DNA of 64,000 nt from Halomonas sp. CH40. GTDB taxonomy: Bacteria; Pseudomonadota; Gammaproteobacteria; Pseudomonadales; Halomonadaceae. The translations under genes were made by a program, and so were the position numbers. Positions 38,928-47,561 of this stretch are shown here, piece by piece; the stretch's first letter is position 1; every line of letters starts with the position of its first letter. The notes under the pieces are model-generated. The model was given only the letters and a program-made list of their open reading frames with translations, searched no databases and was not told the DNA's origin. The stretch is from positions 1,798,001 to 1,862,000 of the forward strand of contig CP112982.1 of assembly GCA_041875495.1 (NCBI GenBank), in the 5' to 3' direction.

Positions 38928-39599
38928 CTAAAGCCAAAAGAAAGCGCTGACGCCTACGCCGGCCAAAAGAGCCATTAAAGCACTGATAACCGGTAACCTG
39001 ATTGAAGTATTGATGGCGTCAACAGGTGTTTGGGTAAATGTCTTGACGCCAGTAAACATTGCCTTAACAAGTCTTTCACCCAAAACTGCATGAACAGCGA
39101 TAGCGACAAGATGCAATCCAATCAGAATCATCAGTAGTTGGGCATTGAGTTCGTGCCAGCTTACCAGTGCACTGCTGAACTCATTACCCAGGCTGCCATA
39201 TAGTGGGCCTGAGAAAAAAATATCATCGCTTAAAAATAACCCGCTGATCGCCTGAAAGGTAAGTGACAGCATCAGAATCAACACCGCCCAGCCGCCGAGT
39301 GGGTTATGCCCGGCATAAGGGGCTGGCTGGCGCTGGATAAGGCTTTGAGCATAACGTGCAGAGGTCTTGGGTGAGGTCAGAAATGCACGAAAGCGGGCGT
39401 AATGAGTGCCAAAAAAAGCCCATATCCAGCGAAACGTCAATAAACCAAGTACGACATAACCTGCCTGGGCATGGATTTCAATCGGAAAAAGAAACGGAGC
39501 ACCATCGGTTTTCATGGTGTAAAAGGAAAGCAGGACAGCAACCACCAATCCCCAGTGAAAAATACGTACCAGCACATCCCACACGTGAACAGCTTGCAT
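38928..39599 (-). CDS. Cytochrome b561-type diheme membrane protein
   Basis: A 223-residue protein with four main membrane helices and His haem ligands in 'RIFHWGLV', 'EIHAQAGYV', 'SWHELNAQ' and 'GLHLVAIAVHAVLG'. It belongs to the bacterial cytochrome b561/Ni-hydrogenase b group. It probably carries electrons from quinol to a periplasmic acceptor such as the neighbouring cytochrome c'. The C-terminus adds a further hydrophobic helix. Confidence 0.87.
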   Translation of the reverse strand: MQAVHVWDVLVRIFHWGLVVAVLLSFYTMKTDGAPFLFPIEIHAQAGYVVLGLLTFRWIWAFFGTHYARFRAFLTSPKTSARYAQSLIQRQPAPYAGHNPLGGWAVLILMLSLTFQAISGLFLSDDIFFSGPLYGSLGNEFSSALVSWHELNAQLLMILIGLHLVAIAVHAVLGERLVKAMFTGVKTFTQTPVDAINTSIRLPVISALMALLAGVGVSAFFWL

Positions 39600-39711
39600 A
39601 GTTCAGATCCCTTTGAATGGCGATGATAGGAAGACTATTTTCGCATTTCTTAACCTTTTCTCATAGAATGCATCTCGTTTTATTATTAAAACATGAACCA
39701 AGGAGTCAGAT

Positions 39712-40407
39712 GTGATCAGTTCGGCCTGGCGCTATGCCAGCCAACAAACCTTGCCCGTTATGTTTGGTTATCTACCGCTTGGGGCTGCCTTTGGCATTCT
39801 GGCTATCGAAGTAGGTATCAGCTGGTATGCTGCTCTCGCGATGTCCGTATTTATTTATGCAGGAGCGGGGCAATTTCTGGCACTGGCTTTGTTAGCTGCA
39901 GGCGCGGGTTTGACTGAGGTGGCTGTCGCTACCCTGATGCTGAACTCCCGGCATGTTTTCTATGGCCTGTCGCTGCTTAAGCGTTTTCAGGGTGCCGGCT
40001 TAATGAAACCTTACCTGATTTTTGCGCTGACCGATGAAACCTATTCTTTATTGACCAGCCAACCTGCCGAAGACAAGCCTTCCCATGGGCTGGATTTGCG
40101 TATTAGCCTGCTGAATCAGACCTGGTGGGTACTTGGCTCCCTGATGGGAGTCGCGCTGGGCAGCGCGGCGCTGTTTGATAGCCAGGGGATTGAATTTGCC
40201 CTGACGGCCCTGTTCATTGTGTTGACCTTGGAGCAGGCGTGTCGCTTGCGACAGTCGCGCCCCTTTGTCATTGCTTTGGTAACGGGTATCGGTGCCCTTC
40301 TATTGCTGCCTGACCGCCACTTGCTCTTAGGTGCCATTGCCAGCACCTGTTTGCTGCTACTGGCTGACTATTTTCGGCGTGACACCCGCAGGAGAGCCCA
40401 ATGCTGA
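39712..40407 (+). CDS. azlC: AzlC, branched-chain amino acid exporter large subunit
   Basis: A 231-residue AzlC-family permease with 'LPVMFGYLPLGAAFGILA', 'FIYAGAGQFLALALLAAGAG' and 'LNSRHVFYGLSLL'. GTG start at 39712 with AAGGAG 7 bases upstream. With AzlD it forms a two-part branched-chain amino acid (or analogue) exporter. The frame overlaps azlD by 7 bases. Confidence 0.93.
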   Translation: MISSAWRYASQQTLPVMFGYLPLGAAFGILAIEVGISWYAALAMSVFIYAGAGQFLALALLAAGAGLTEVAVATLMLNSRHVFYGLSLLKRFQGAGLMKPYLIFALTDETYSLLTSQPAEDKPSHGLDLRISLLNQTWWVLGSLMGVALGSAALFDSQGIEFALTALFIVLTLEQACRLRQSRPFVIALVTGIGALLLLPDRHLLLGAIASTCLLLLADYFRRDTRRRAQC

Positions 40408-40754
40408 ATGATCCTGTGTGGCAGCTGATTATTGTTTGCGCGTTAGCCACCTTTGCCACTCGAGTCGTGCCCTTTGTGGCCCTTTCCAGGCAGGCAGATC
40501 ACCCTTTGATTATCCATTTGGGCCGCTATCTTCCCCCGGCCGTGATGCTGATTCTGGTTATCTATGCTTTACGTGACCTGCGTCCATTGACACCGAACCT
40601 GGCGTTCAATTTAAGTGCCAATGGCTTACCCCTGATAATGGCAAGTTTAATGGTGGCGGCCTTGCATCTTTGGCGACGCAACGCCTTGCTTTCCATTGGG
40701 TTAGGTACCGCCAGTTACATGCTGATGGTTCAACTGGGTGGTACCAACTTATAA
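40401..40754 (+). CDS. azlD: AzlD, small partner of AzlC exporter
   Basis: A 117-residue AzlD-family protein with four membrane helices ('ATFATRVVPFVAL', 'YLPPAVMLILVIYALRDL', 'LPLIMASLMVAALHLWRRN'). AGGAG lies inside azlC just before its ATG. Needed together with AzlC for export. Confidence 0.92.
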   Translation: MLNDPVWQLIIVCALATFATRVVPFVALSRQADHPLIIHLGRYLPPAVMLILVIYALRDLRPLTPNLAFNLSANGLPLIMASLMVAALHLWRRNALLSIGLGTASYMLMVQLGGTNL

Positions 40755-40822
40755 CTGAAAGAGCGCTTGAGGTTTTTCTTTAGAGCGGCGAACATAGGTA
40801 AAACACTCCAAGGAGTTACCCG

Positions 40823-41467
40823 ATGAAACGTGAAATCGCCGATATTAGACGCGACTATGAAGGTGGGCAGCTCGAAGAAGCCCAGACACCAGACGATCCC
40901 ATTGCACTGTTTGATGAATGGTTCACCCTGGCTATCGAGAATGATGAACAAGACGGTAATGCCATGACTCTGGCAACGGTCGACAACCAGGGGCGCCCCC
41001 ACGCACGCGTTGTGCTGTTAAAAGACTTTGATGAAAACGGCATGGTGTTTTTTACCAACTACCATAGCCACAAAGGGAACGAGCTGAACGCTGTGCCTTT
41101 TGCCGCACTGACGTTCTGGTGGCCGTCTCTCTCGCGTCAGGTGCGCATTGAAGGGCGAGTTGAGCAGGTATCTGCCGATGAGTCAGACGAGTATTTCGAT
41201 AGCCGCCCGCGCGGTAGCCAACTGGGTGCCTGGGTCGCTACCCAAAGTGTTGTGATTCCAGGCCGGAACTGGATTGAAGAACGCCAGCACCGTTTCGAGC
41301 AGGCCTATGAAGGTCAGGAAATCCCACGCCCGATTCATTGGGGAGGCTATCGGGTTATACCGGATATGCTGGAATTCTGGCAGGGCCAGCCCAGCCGATT
41401 GCACGACCGGATTCGCTACGAACGCCGTGATGGTGGCCAGTGGCACCGTTTCAGGCTAGCGCCCTGA
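40823..41467 (+). CDS. pdxH: PdxH, pyridoxamine/pyridoxine 5'-phosphate oxidase
   Basis: A 214-residue FMN enzyme that makes pyridoxal phosphate. Recognisable segments are 'NAMTLATVDNQGRPHARVVLLKDFDENG', 'SRQVRIEGRVEQV', 'SRPRGSQLGAWVATQS' and the C-terminal 'RIRYERR...WHRFRLAP'. AAGGAG lies 8 bases before the ATG. Confidence 0.96.
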   Translation: MKREIADIRRDYEGGQLEEAQTPDDPIALFDEWFTLAIENDEQDGNAMTLATVDNQGRPHARVVLLKDFDENGMVFFTNYHSHKGNELNAVPFAALTFWWPSLSRQVRIEGRVEQVSADESDEYFDSRPRGSQLGAWVATQSVVIPGRNWIEERQHRFEQAYEGQEIPRPIHWGGYRVIPDMLEFWQGQPSRLHDRIRYERRDGGQWHRFRLAP

Positions 41468-41541
41468 TAAGCAATAGCTCACAACAGAAAAGTTCTGGGG
41501 CGGCCTGTGGAAAGGCCGCCCTTTGACATTCAAAGCAGGCG

Positions 41542-44289
41542 TCAATCGGGCTGGCTTTCCAGACGATGGCGCTGCCATTCACTTTCCGGCTCATTAAGCA
41601 GCATGGTCGCATCAATGACCTGTTCTTCCATGTTATAACGAATCTTGAACCCCAAGTGCTTCATCAGTGCTCGCATAGGATGGTTATCGGCCATTATCTT
41701 GCCGATCATTTCCAGAGTGCCAATGTTACGGCAGTAATCAATCATCTTTTTCATCAACAGGCTGCCAATCCCTAACCCCTGCAGATCATCGCGAATAATC
41801 ACTGAAAACTCGGTACGGATATTATCCGGATCGTTCCAGACCCTCACGACACCCAGCATTTCCTTACTGCCATCTTCCAGTTGATGTTCAGCAATAAAGG
41901 CCATCTGACGGTCATAGTTGATATGCGACAGCATTGAAAGATCACGGTTGGTAAGATCCGATTTGTTATGAAAGTAACGGAAACGGATGCTTTCCTCGGA
42001 TAACTGGCGATGAAAGGTGGTAATCAAGGGCGCATCTTCAGCACGAATCGGGCGCACTTCAACCTGCCAGCCATTTTTAAGCGTTACCCATTCTCGCAAC
42101 TCTTCAGGGTACGGCATGATAGCAAAGCGCGCCGGGCTACCCAGATCGATAGCAAAATCCACCGCTATCATGCCATCACGATTGAGCAGTAAGGGGTTGA
42201 TCTCCAATCCGCAGAGTTCAGTAAGATCCGACGCCATCTGTGACAACTTGACTAGCAGCTGGCAAAGGCGATGAATATCGCGCTGAGGGTCTGCTGAGTG
42301 CTCTCGCAGCAGTGAGGCTGCATGGGTACGCCCGACAACATCAGCTGCCAGGCTCATGTTCAACGGCGGTAATGCCACCTGGCGGTCAGCGAGAATATTG
42401 ACCTTGTAACCACCAATACCAAAGACGATCAAGGGGCCAAATACAGGGTCACGGGTAATGCCCGCACAAATCTGCATGGAGTGCTTGCCCCGCTGCATTG
42501 GCTGAAGGCAATACTCGCGCACCTGATACTGGGGGAATTTTTCATTAACTTTTTCGCCCAACCGCTCGACCCCATCGGCCACCTCCTGGGGTGTTTCCAG
42601 ATCCTGAAGCAGCCCGGCCGACACCTTGTGAGGATGCTTGCGGTAGCGATAAGGCCGGCAGTTACCTTCATGAACCACTTTGAGTGCCTTGGGGCCCTTG
42701 AGCTTACCAGCGGCCTCGAGCGCCTCCTCACGGTTATGCACGTAGATACTCGGAGCCGTAGGAATACCGTATGCTTCGAGTACTTTGGCTGCCTCTGAAT
42801 GAAAGAGTGTCTGGCGGCCCTCTTCCTTGGCTTGCTTGATCAGGGTGCGGCATTCCGCACGAATTTCCGAGCTGGTCGTAAATGGTAGGCTAGGCGGAAT
42901 TTCCTGCAACAATAGCTGCACGCGCTGATAATCCACCATGTGCATAAAGGCTTTGACGGCTTTTTCCGGCGAGGTATAAGTCGGAATTCCCGAGATATTG
43001 CATTCATGGCGGGCATTCAAAGCTTCTTTAAGCCCCATCCAACTGGTCAGCAGGTTACGCCGGAACTTCTTGCGGTTAGCCACCAGCGCCTGAGCTGTTT
43101 CCAGGGAGGGGGCCAGGCGCGTTGGCGCATGCACCACCAGCACCGCATCCACATTGGGGTCAGCGGCTACAATCTCCAGAGCATCCACAAAGCGCTGCGG
43201 CGTGGCATTTCCCCCCAGGTCAACCGGGTTTTCACCCGGCTTGGTGATATCCACGTGACGTTCGTTCAGCAGGTGCTGGGTATCAACGCTGAATTTTGCC
43301 AGTTTACCGCCCGCACTGATCAGCTTATCAATCGCCAGCATGGCCGGCCCTAAACCATTGGAAACAACCGCCAGGCGATCGCCTTTCAAAGGCTTCATGC
43401 GTGATAAGGTTTCCAGCGCATCAATAAGCTCATCGGAATCATCCACCCGCACCACACCAGCGCGGGCAAAGGCGGCATCGAAGACCGTATCGCGATTGGT
43501 AATACCAGGCGTGGGCGGCATGCCAGAAATATCTGACTCTACGGTGCGCCCACTCTTGATAGCCACGACCAGGCGATTACGGGAGGCATCCCTTAATGCC
43601 GTCATAAAGTGCTGAGCATCATTGACCCGCTCAAGGTGCAAGAGAATCGCCTGGGCGGGCGAAAACTGATTCACGTAGTCAATCAGGTCAGGGAGCAGGA
43701 CGTCCACACTGTCACCCACGGTAATCAGGTGCGAGAAGCCCACATCACGCCCGGCTGCCCAATCAATCATGCCATTGGCCAGCATGCCTGATTGGCCAAT
43801 ATAAGCCACCCTGCCCGCTTTTACCGGATGACTGGCGTAGGAGGCATTGAGTTTTTTACCCGGCACGATAACGCCCATGCATTCAGGCCCTAGCAGGCGT
43901 ATGCCCGAAACCCGGGCGGCCTTGAGCATGCGCTCACGGATGGAGCCCTTGTTGCCCTTTTCACGATCAAGATAAGCCCCACCGGACAGCACAACCGCTG
44001 CCTTGACGCCAAAATCACCCAGTTGGCGAATCAGTTTGGGAACCCCTTCAATGGGAGAACAGACAACCGCCAGATCAGGAATCTCCGGCAAATCGTCGAC
44101 GTGGCGAACACAATCTTCTCCATGTACCTGAGCATATCCGCGCAGATTCACCGCCCATATCTTGCCCTTGAAACCACCCTCCTGAATATTGCGCAGGACG
44201 AGCCCACCCAGGGATTCAAGTTTTTCCGAAGCTCCAAAGACAGCGAGTGTGCGCGGCTCAAAGAAGTGATGTAAAAAGCGTGTACTCAC
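41542..44289 (-). CDS. patZ: PatZ-type protein lysine acetyltransferase (acyl-CoA synthetase-like/GNAT fusion)
   Basis: A 915-residue protein with an ADP-forming acyl-CoA-synthetase-like body (CoA-binding 'RTLAVFGASEKLESLGGLVLRNI' near the start, 'YIGQSGMLA', ATP-grasp part around 610-740) and a C-terminal GNAT domain (about 760-900, 'DDLQGLGIGSLLMKKMIDYC'). This layout is that of YfiQ/Pat, which acetylates acetyl-CoA synthetase and other proteins. The GTG at 44289 follows GGGAG. The open frame continues to 44583, but only because it reads through the MITE, so the extra 98 residues are not real protein. Confidence 0.9.
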   Translation of the reverse strand: MSTRFLHHFFEPRTLAVFGASEKLESLGGLVLRNIQEGGFKGKIWAVNLRGYAQVHGEDCVRHVDDLPEIPDLAVVCSPIEGVPKLIRQLGDFGVKAAVVLSGGAYLDREKGNKGSIRERMLKAARVSGIRLLGPECMGVIVPGKKLNASYASHPVKAGRVAYIGQSGMLANGMIDWAAGRDVGFSHLITVGDSVDVLLPDLIDYVNQFSPAQAILLHLERVNDAQHFMTALRDASRNRLVVAIKSGRTVESDISGMPPTPGITNRDTVFDAAFARAGVVRVDDSDELIDALETLSRMKPLKGDRLAVVSNGLGPAMLAIDKLISAGGKLAKFSVDTQHLLNERHVDITKPGENPVDLGGNATPQRFVDALEIVAADPNVDAVLVVHAPTRLAPSLETAQALVANRKKFRRNLLTSWMGLKEALNARHECNISGIPTYTSPEKAVKAFMHMVDYQRVQLLLQEIPPSLPFTTSSEIRAECRTLIKQAKEEGRQTLFHSEAAKVLEAYGIPTAPSIYVHNREEALEAAGKLKGPKALKVVHEGNCRPYRYRKHPHKVSAGLLQDLETPQEVADGVERLGEKVNEKFPQYQVREYCLQPMQRGKHSMQICAGITRDPVFGPLIVFGIGGYKVNILADRQVALPPLNMSLAADVVGRTHAASLLREHSADPQRDIHRLCQLLVKLSQMASDLTELCGLEINPLLLNRDGMIAVDFAIDLGSPARFAIMPYPEELREWVTLKNGWQVEVRPIRAEDAPLITTFHRQLSEESIRFRYFHNKSDLTNRDLSMLSHINYDRQMAFIAEHQLEDGSKEMLGVVRVWNDPDNIRTEFSVIIRDDLQGLGIGSLLMKKMIDYCRNIGTLEMIGKIMADNHPMRALMKHLGFKIRYNMEEQVIDATMLLNEPESEWQRHRLESQPD

Positions 44290-44690
44290 GTGTGGCTCTC
44301 CCGCTTCAATAGGTGCTGTTAGCTTAGGGTCTGTTGACGTTTCATCGCGAACCGCGTTGCTGCGCCAAAGGGCGTCAGGCAAGGCGCGACACGACGGTAA
44401 TGGTAGTGCCCTTACCGAGTGGCGCAACGCCGCATGGCGTTCTTTGGCGCGCAACCCGAAGGGACAGGGCCCTTTTGGCACAGCCCTGCGTTGTTCGTCG
44501 CTAATTGGGAACCACCCAACCACGCTCCTCACGCCTTGCTCTGCACCAAAAGGGCCTCTGTCGCGGCCGTGAGGAAACGTCAACAGACCCTATCAGTCTG
44601 CAGGATTAATTGACCAATTACGACTTATTGACACTGTCCTATGACACCTTGTCGCGATTAAGGTGAAGCCTGCTATTTTGGAGCACTTGA
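44290..44690. promoter_or_regulatory. patZ/deacetylase divergent region, mostly MITE
   Basis: Only about 35 bp on the patZ side and about 98 bp on the deacetylase side are not MITE. The patZ promoter must lie in or beyond the element. The deacetylase promoter can lie in 44593-44680; TTGACA at 44627-44632 could serve as a -35 box (with TATTTT near 44673 rather far for its -10), so the assignment is weak. Confidence 0.4.
44325..44592. mobile_element. 268-bp MITE-like element, copy 2 (inverted)
   Basis: Same length and nearly the same sequence as the element at 16407-16674, in opposite orientation, with the same 18-bp terminal inverted repeats and TA at both ends. It has inserted 35 bp upstream of the patZ start, inside the 400-bp region that separates patZ from the divergent deacetylase gene. 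It contains no transposase. Confidence 0.88.
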
Positions 44691-45638
44691 ATGATCACTG
44701 CCTATTTGACACACCCCCACTGCTCACTGCATCACATGGGGCCTGAACACCCGGAAAATCCACAGCGTCTGGAGGCTATCAGTGCTCGTCTCGCGCTATC
44801 TGGCCTACTGCAACAGACAATGCAGGGCGATGCCAAGGAAGCCAGCGATGAAGATCTCGCCCGTGTTCATCCTATGCGCCACCTCAAGGCGTTGGAAAAG
44901 TGTGTCCCTGAACAGGGCATAGTGACGCTCGACAGTGACACCATGATGAACCCCGACAGCCTGAAAGCGGCCAGAATGTCCGCTGGAGCCGTCATCAAGG
45001 GGGTTGATCAGGTTTTCAAACGTCAGGCGGATAATGTGTTCTGCGCTGTCAGGCCGCCAGGCCACCATGCAGAAGCCTCTGATGCCATGGGCTTCTGCTT
45101 TTATAACAATGTGGCAGTGGGCGCGGCCTATGCCAGAGAAAAATATGGCGCCCGCAGAATTGCTATCCTGGATTTCGATGTGCACCAGTGCAACGGCACC
45201 ATCGATATTTTCAAGAATGACCCCGATATCCTGGTATGCAGCAGTTTCCAGTACCCCTTCTATCCTTGGCGTTATCTGCGTAGCGAGTGGCAAAATATTG
45301 TCAATACCCCACTGGAAGTGGGCACTGATAGCAAGGAATTCAGACGCACCATCGAAAATCACTGGTTACCGGCCCTACATGCTTTCAAACCGGAGTTGGT
45401 AATGCTCTCCTCAGGGTTTGATGCCCATCGCGAAGACCCGATGGCAGACGTGTGTCTGGAAGATGAAGACTTTTACTGGATTACCCACATGGCGATGGAA
45501 ATAGCGACTCTTTACGCCAATAATCGCGTTGTTTCAGTCCTCGAAGGTGGCTATAACCCTGATACCCTGGCACGCGGCGTTGAGGCACATATGAAAGCCT
45601 TACTGGGTATGCCATTCAGTGATGCCCCCAACGCCTAG
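44691..45638 (+). CDS. Histone-deacetylase-family protein (class II-like, probable protein or amide deacetylase)
   Basis: A 315-residue arginase/deacetylase-fold enzyme. 'VRPPGHHAE' is the charge-relay His pair, 'LDFDVHQCNGT' holds zinc ligands Asp and His, and 'SSGFDAHREDPM' carries the third Asp. The usual HHGNGT is HQCNGT here; the zinc ligands are kept. GGAG lies 8 bases before the ATG. Being divergent from a PatZ acetyltransferase suggests an acetylation/deacetylation pair, but small-molecule deacetylation is also possible. Confidence 0.88.
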   Translation: MITAYLTHPHCSLHHMGPEHPENPQRLEAISARLALSGLLQQTMQGDAKEASDEDLARVHPMRHLKALEKCVPEQGIVTLDSDTMMNPDSLKAARMSAGAVIKGVDQVFKRQADNVFCAVRPPGHHAEASDAMGFCFYNNVAVGAAYAREKYGARRIAILDFDVHQCNGTIDIFKNDPDILVCSSFQYPFYPWRYLRSEWQNIVNTPLEVGTDSKEFRRTIENHWLPALHAFKPELVMLSSGFDAHREDPMADVCLEDEDFYWITHMAMEIATLYANNRVVSVLEGGYNPDTLARGVEAHMKALLGMPFSDAPNA

Positions 45639-45720
45639 CCTGTCTGTTGGCTCAATATGATGGTCTTCATGGTATAGTCGTGGCTGATTGTTGAACCTTA
45701 TGACCTTTGAGTGTTGAGCC

Positions 45721-46350
45721 ATGTCGGCAACGTCAGAAGAAAATGCGGCATTAAAGATTGCTTCAGGTAGCAAACCTTTCGTAGAACCGCTGCGTCTGGG
45801 AGAACGCCTGAAGCAGATACGCCTGGCTAACCGTTGGACACTGGAAGAAACCAGCCAGCGTACTGGGCTTGCCCGGTCTACTCTTTCCAAGATTGAAAAC
45901 GATCAGATATCCCCCACTTTCACAGTGGTTCAGAAGCTGATTTCCGGCCTGGATATTGATCTACCACAACTCTTTACTCCGCCCAAACGCGAAAAATATA
46001 CGCTAGGGCGTCGAGACCTTACCCGCAAGGGAAAAGGCAAATTGCATCCAACACCCACATATGAGCACGAATTATTGGGTCACCAGTTGGCTCAGAAGCG
46101 TATGATTCCATTTAAGACAGTTGTCAGGGCACGCAGTTTTGATGAATACCATCAATGGGTTCGTCATGATGGCGAAGAGTTCTTGATGGTGCTTGACGGA
46201 GAAATTTCACTATATACCGAGTTTTATGCTCCCTTGCATCTGACACAAGGAGACAGCATCTATTTCGACAGTGAGATGGGGCATGCTCTGGTATCGGTTA
46301 GCGATGAAGACGCAACGGTTCTTTCTGTTTGCACTCGGGGCGATTCTTAA
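45721..46350 (+). CDS. XRE-family regulator with cupin domain
   Basis: A 209-residue protein with an N-terminal helix-turn-helix ('LGERLKQIRLANRWTLEETSQRTGLARSTLSKIENDQISPTF', about 28-70) and a C-terminal cupin (about 140-205, 'EEFLMVLDGEISLYTEF', 'GDSIYFDSEMGHAL'). This class senses a small ligand and often controls the neighbouring metabolic gene, which here would be the deacetylase-family gene 82 bases upstream. The ligand is unknown. Confidence 0.88.
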   Translation: MSATSEENAALKIASGSKPFVEPLRLGERLKQIRLANRWTLEETSQRTGLARSTLSKIENDQISPTFTVVQKLISGLDIDLPQLFTPPKREKYTLGRRDLTRKGKGKLHPTPTYEHELLGHQLAQKRMIPFKTVVRARSFDEYHQWVRHDGEEFLMVLDGEISLYTEFYAPLHLTQGDSIYFDSEMGHALVSVSDEDATVLSVCTRGDS

Positions 46351-46385
46351 ATTTATTTATTGAAATAGGATAACGGTATAATATT

Positions 46386-46682
46386 TCAATGCCATGTAAT
46401 AACCTGGCCATGCTGTGCTGTCAACGCCACAAACTCTTGGGTATCTATAACTTGAAAACCATTCAGGTAACCATCGTCTATTTTATCTGCCAAACCTCTT
46501 GATAACAGGTCTTCGTATAAAATAGATACCTGACCAACCAATGATTTCCACTTATCATCAATGATTAAGGCAGCTGTAACGGCCTCTTCGATCAGGAGTA
46601 AATGATCCTCAGGATTAATGGCGCTAAGCGCTTGCGAGGCTGCGGGATAGGACGCAGATTGGTTAAGAATGTGCAACGTCAT
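46386..46682 (-). CDS. tusB: TusB, sulfur-relay subunit
   Basis: A 98-residue DsrH/TusB protein ('TLHILNQSASYPAASQAL', 'DHLLLIEEAVTAAL', C-terminal 'HGQVITWH'). It forms the TusBCD hexamer that passes sulfur to TusE/MnmA for 2-thiouridine in tRNA. It is last in the tusDCB order; tusE (dsrC) is not in this window. Confidence 0.88.
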   Translation of the reverse strand: MTLHILNQSASYPAASQALSAINPEDHLLLIEEAVTAALIIDDKWKSLVGQVSILYEDLLSRGLADKIDDGYLNGFQVIDTQEFVALTAQHGQVITWH

Positions 46683-46695
46683 CAGTCAATCACCT

Positions 46696-47073
46696 TCAAA
46701 ATGTCAGTATATGACTGGCATTGGAAAAACATGCCCTGAGCTGGTCGTCATCAATAACAGATACCCCCGCCATCAAGTCTTTCTGGCCAATATTCAGGTT
46801 TGCCAGGTCACTGCTTGGCACTAGCAGTTCCTTGATACCGTACATTTCCAATGATTCCAGTATGGCTGAGGTACTAAGGGGTTTACCCAGAGCATCATGT
46901 TGGCCCGGGATTAAACCCATAATGCCCTGCCCCATAAATAAGAGTTTTACTTCCTGGCCAAAAACAGCGCCGACCAGAGCGACGTCAAGCCCCTCTGCCA
47001 GCCAACGCTCATCATGTGGCGAATGACGAAGCACTATTAGCGTAGTTGGCAACATAGTAGTTTGGGTTTCCAC
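46696..47073 (-). CDS. tusC: TusC, sulfur-relay subunit
   Basis: A 125-residue DsrF/TusC protein ('VLRHSPHDERWLAEGLDVALVGAVFGQEVKLLFMGQGIMGL'). The start is GTG at 47073, 5 bases after AGGAG; the ATG two bases upstream is out of frame. It lies 8 bases after tusD and 13 before tusB, in one operon. Confidence 0.9.
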   Translation of the reverse strand: METQTTMLPTTLIVLRHSPHDERWLAEGLDVALVGAVFGQEVKLLFMGQGIMGLIPGQHDALGKPLSTSAILESLEMYGIKELLVPSSDLANLNIGQKDLMAGVSVIDDDQLRACFSNASHILTF

Positions 47074-47081
47074 ATCTACTC

Positions 47082-47474
47082 CTAAGGCGCAAAGCTGATA
47101 AAACGCTCACAGCGATTTTGCAGATCAACCAGTTGCCCGATACCGGTTAATTCAAACGGCGCCACAACATTGTGCCAATCAAGATGCTGACGTGTCGCTT
47201 CTGCTTGATTGATAAGACCGCGCTGCATCGCGGCTGACACACATACATCCAGGGTGACACCGTACTTTTCGTTCAAGGCGCACCACTGCTGATATAACTC
47301 AGCGTGTGGAGGCATGTCGCCAAGCTGGGTCGATGCATTAAAAACACCATCGTGATGAAAGAAAACGCCTTCCAGCTGATGCCCTTCCTTGAAGAGTGCC
47401 TCAGCAAAACGAAGCGCTGAACGCGGCGCCTCACTGCTAAAGGGCGCACCAAGCACTAACAACCCATATCGCAT
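47082..47474 (-). CDS. tusD: TusD, sulfur-relay subunit with active Cys
   Basis: A 130-residue DsrE/TusD protein ('RYGLLVLGAPFSSEAPRSALRFAEALFKEGHQLEGVFFHHDGV'). The sulfur-carrying Cys is in 'LDVCVSAAMQRGL'. First gene of the tusDCB operon. Confidence 0.92.
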   Translation of the reverse strand: MRYGLLVLGAPFSSEAPRSALRFAEALFKEGHQLEGVFFHHDGVFNASTQLGDMPPHAELYQQWCALNEKYGVTLDVCVSAAMQRGLINQAEATRQHLDWHNVVAPFELTGIGQLVDLQNRCERFISFAP

Positions 47475-47495
47475 GAAAGCCTACCCTATTAACAA

Positions 47496-47523
47496 ACAGG
47501 CTCCATCATGAGATGGAGCCTGT
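47496..47523 (-). terminator. Hairpin terminator between the Bax-inhibitor gene and tusD
   Basis: A perfect 12-bp stem (ACAGGCTCCATC and complement) with an ATGA loop lies just beyond the 3' end of the Bax-inhibitor-1 gene and 22 bp before the tusD start. The T tract on the minus strand is short (TTGTTAAT). Confidence 0.75.
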
Positions 47524-47561
47524 AAATTTCAGCTTATACTGCTAATTACATGAAGGCGAAA

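Noticed and set aside
44290..44583. N-terminal 98-residue extension of PatZ
   Set aside because: This part translates the MITE; the same peptide appears at the unrelated copy 1. The GTG at 44289 has a proper ribosome site and gives the family start.
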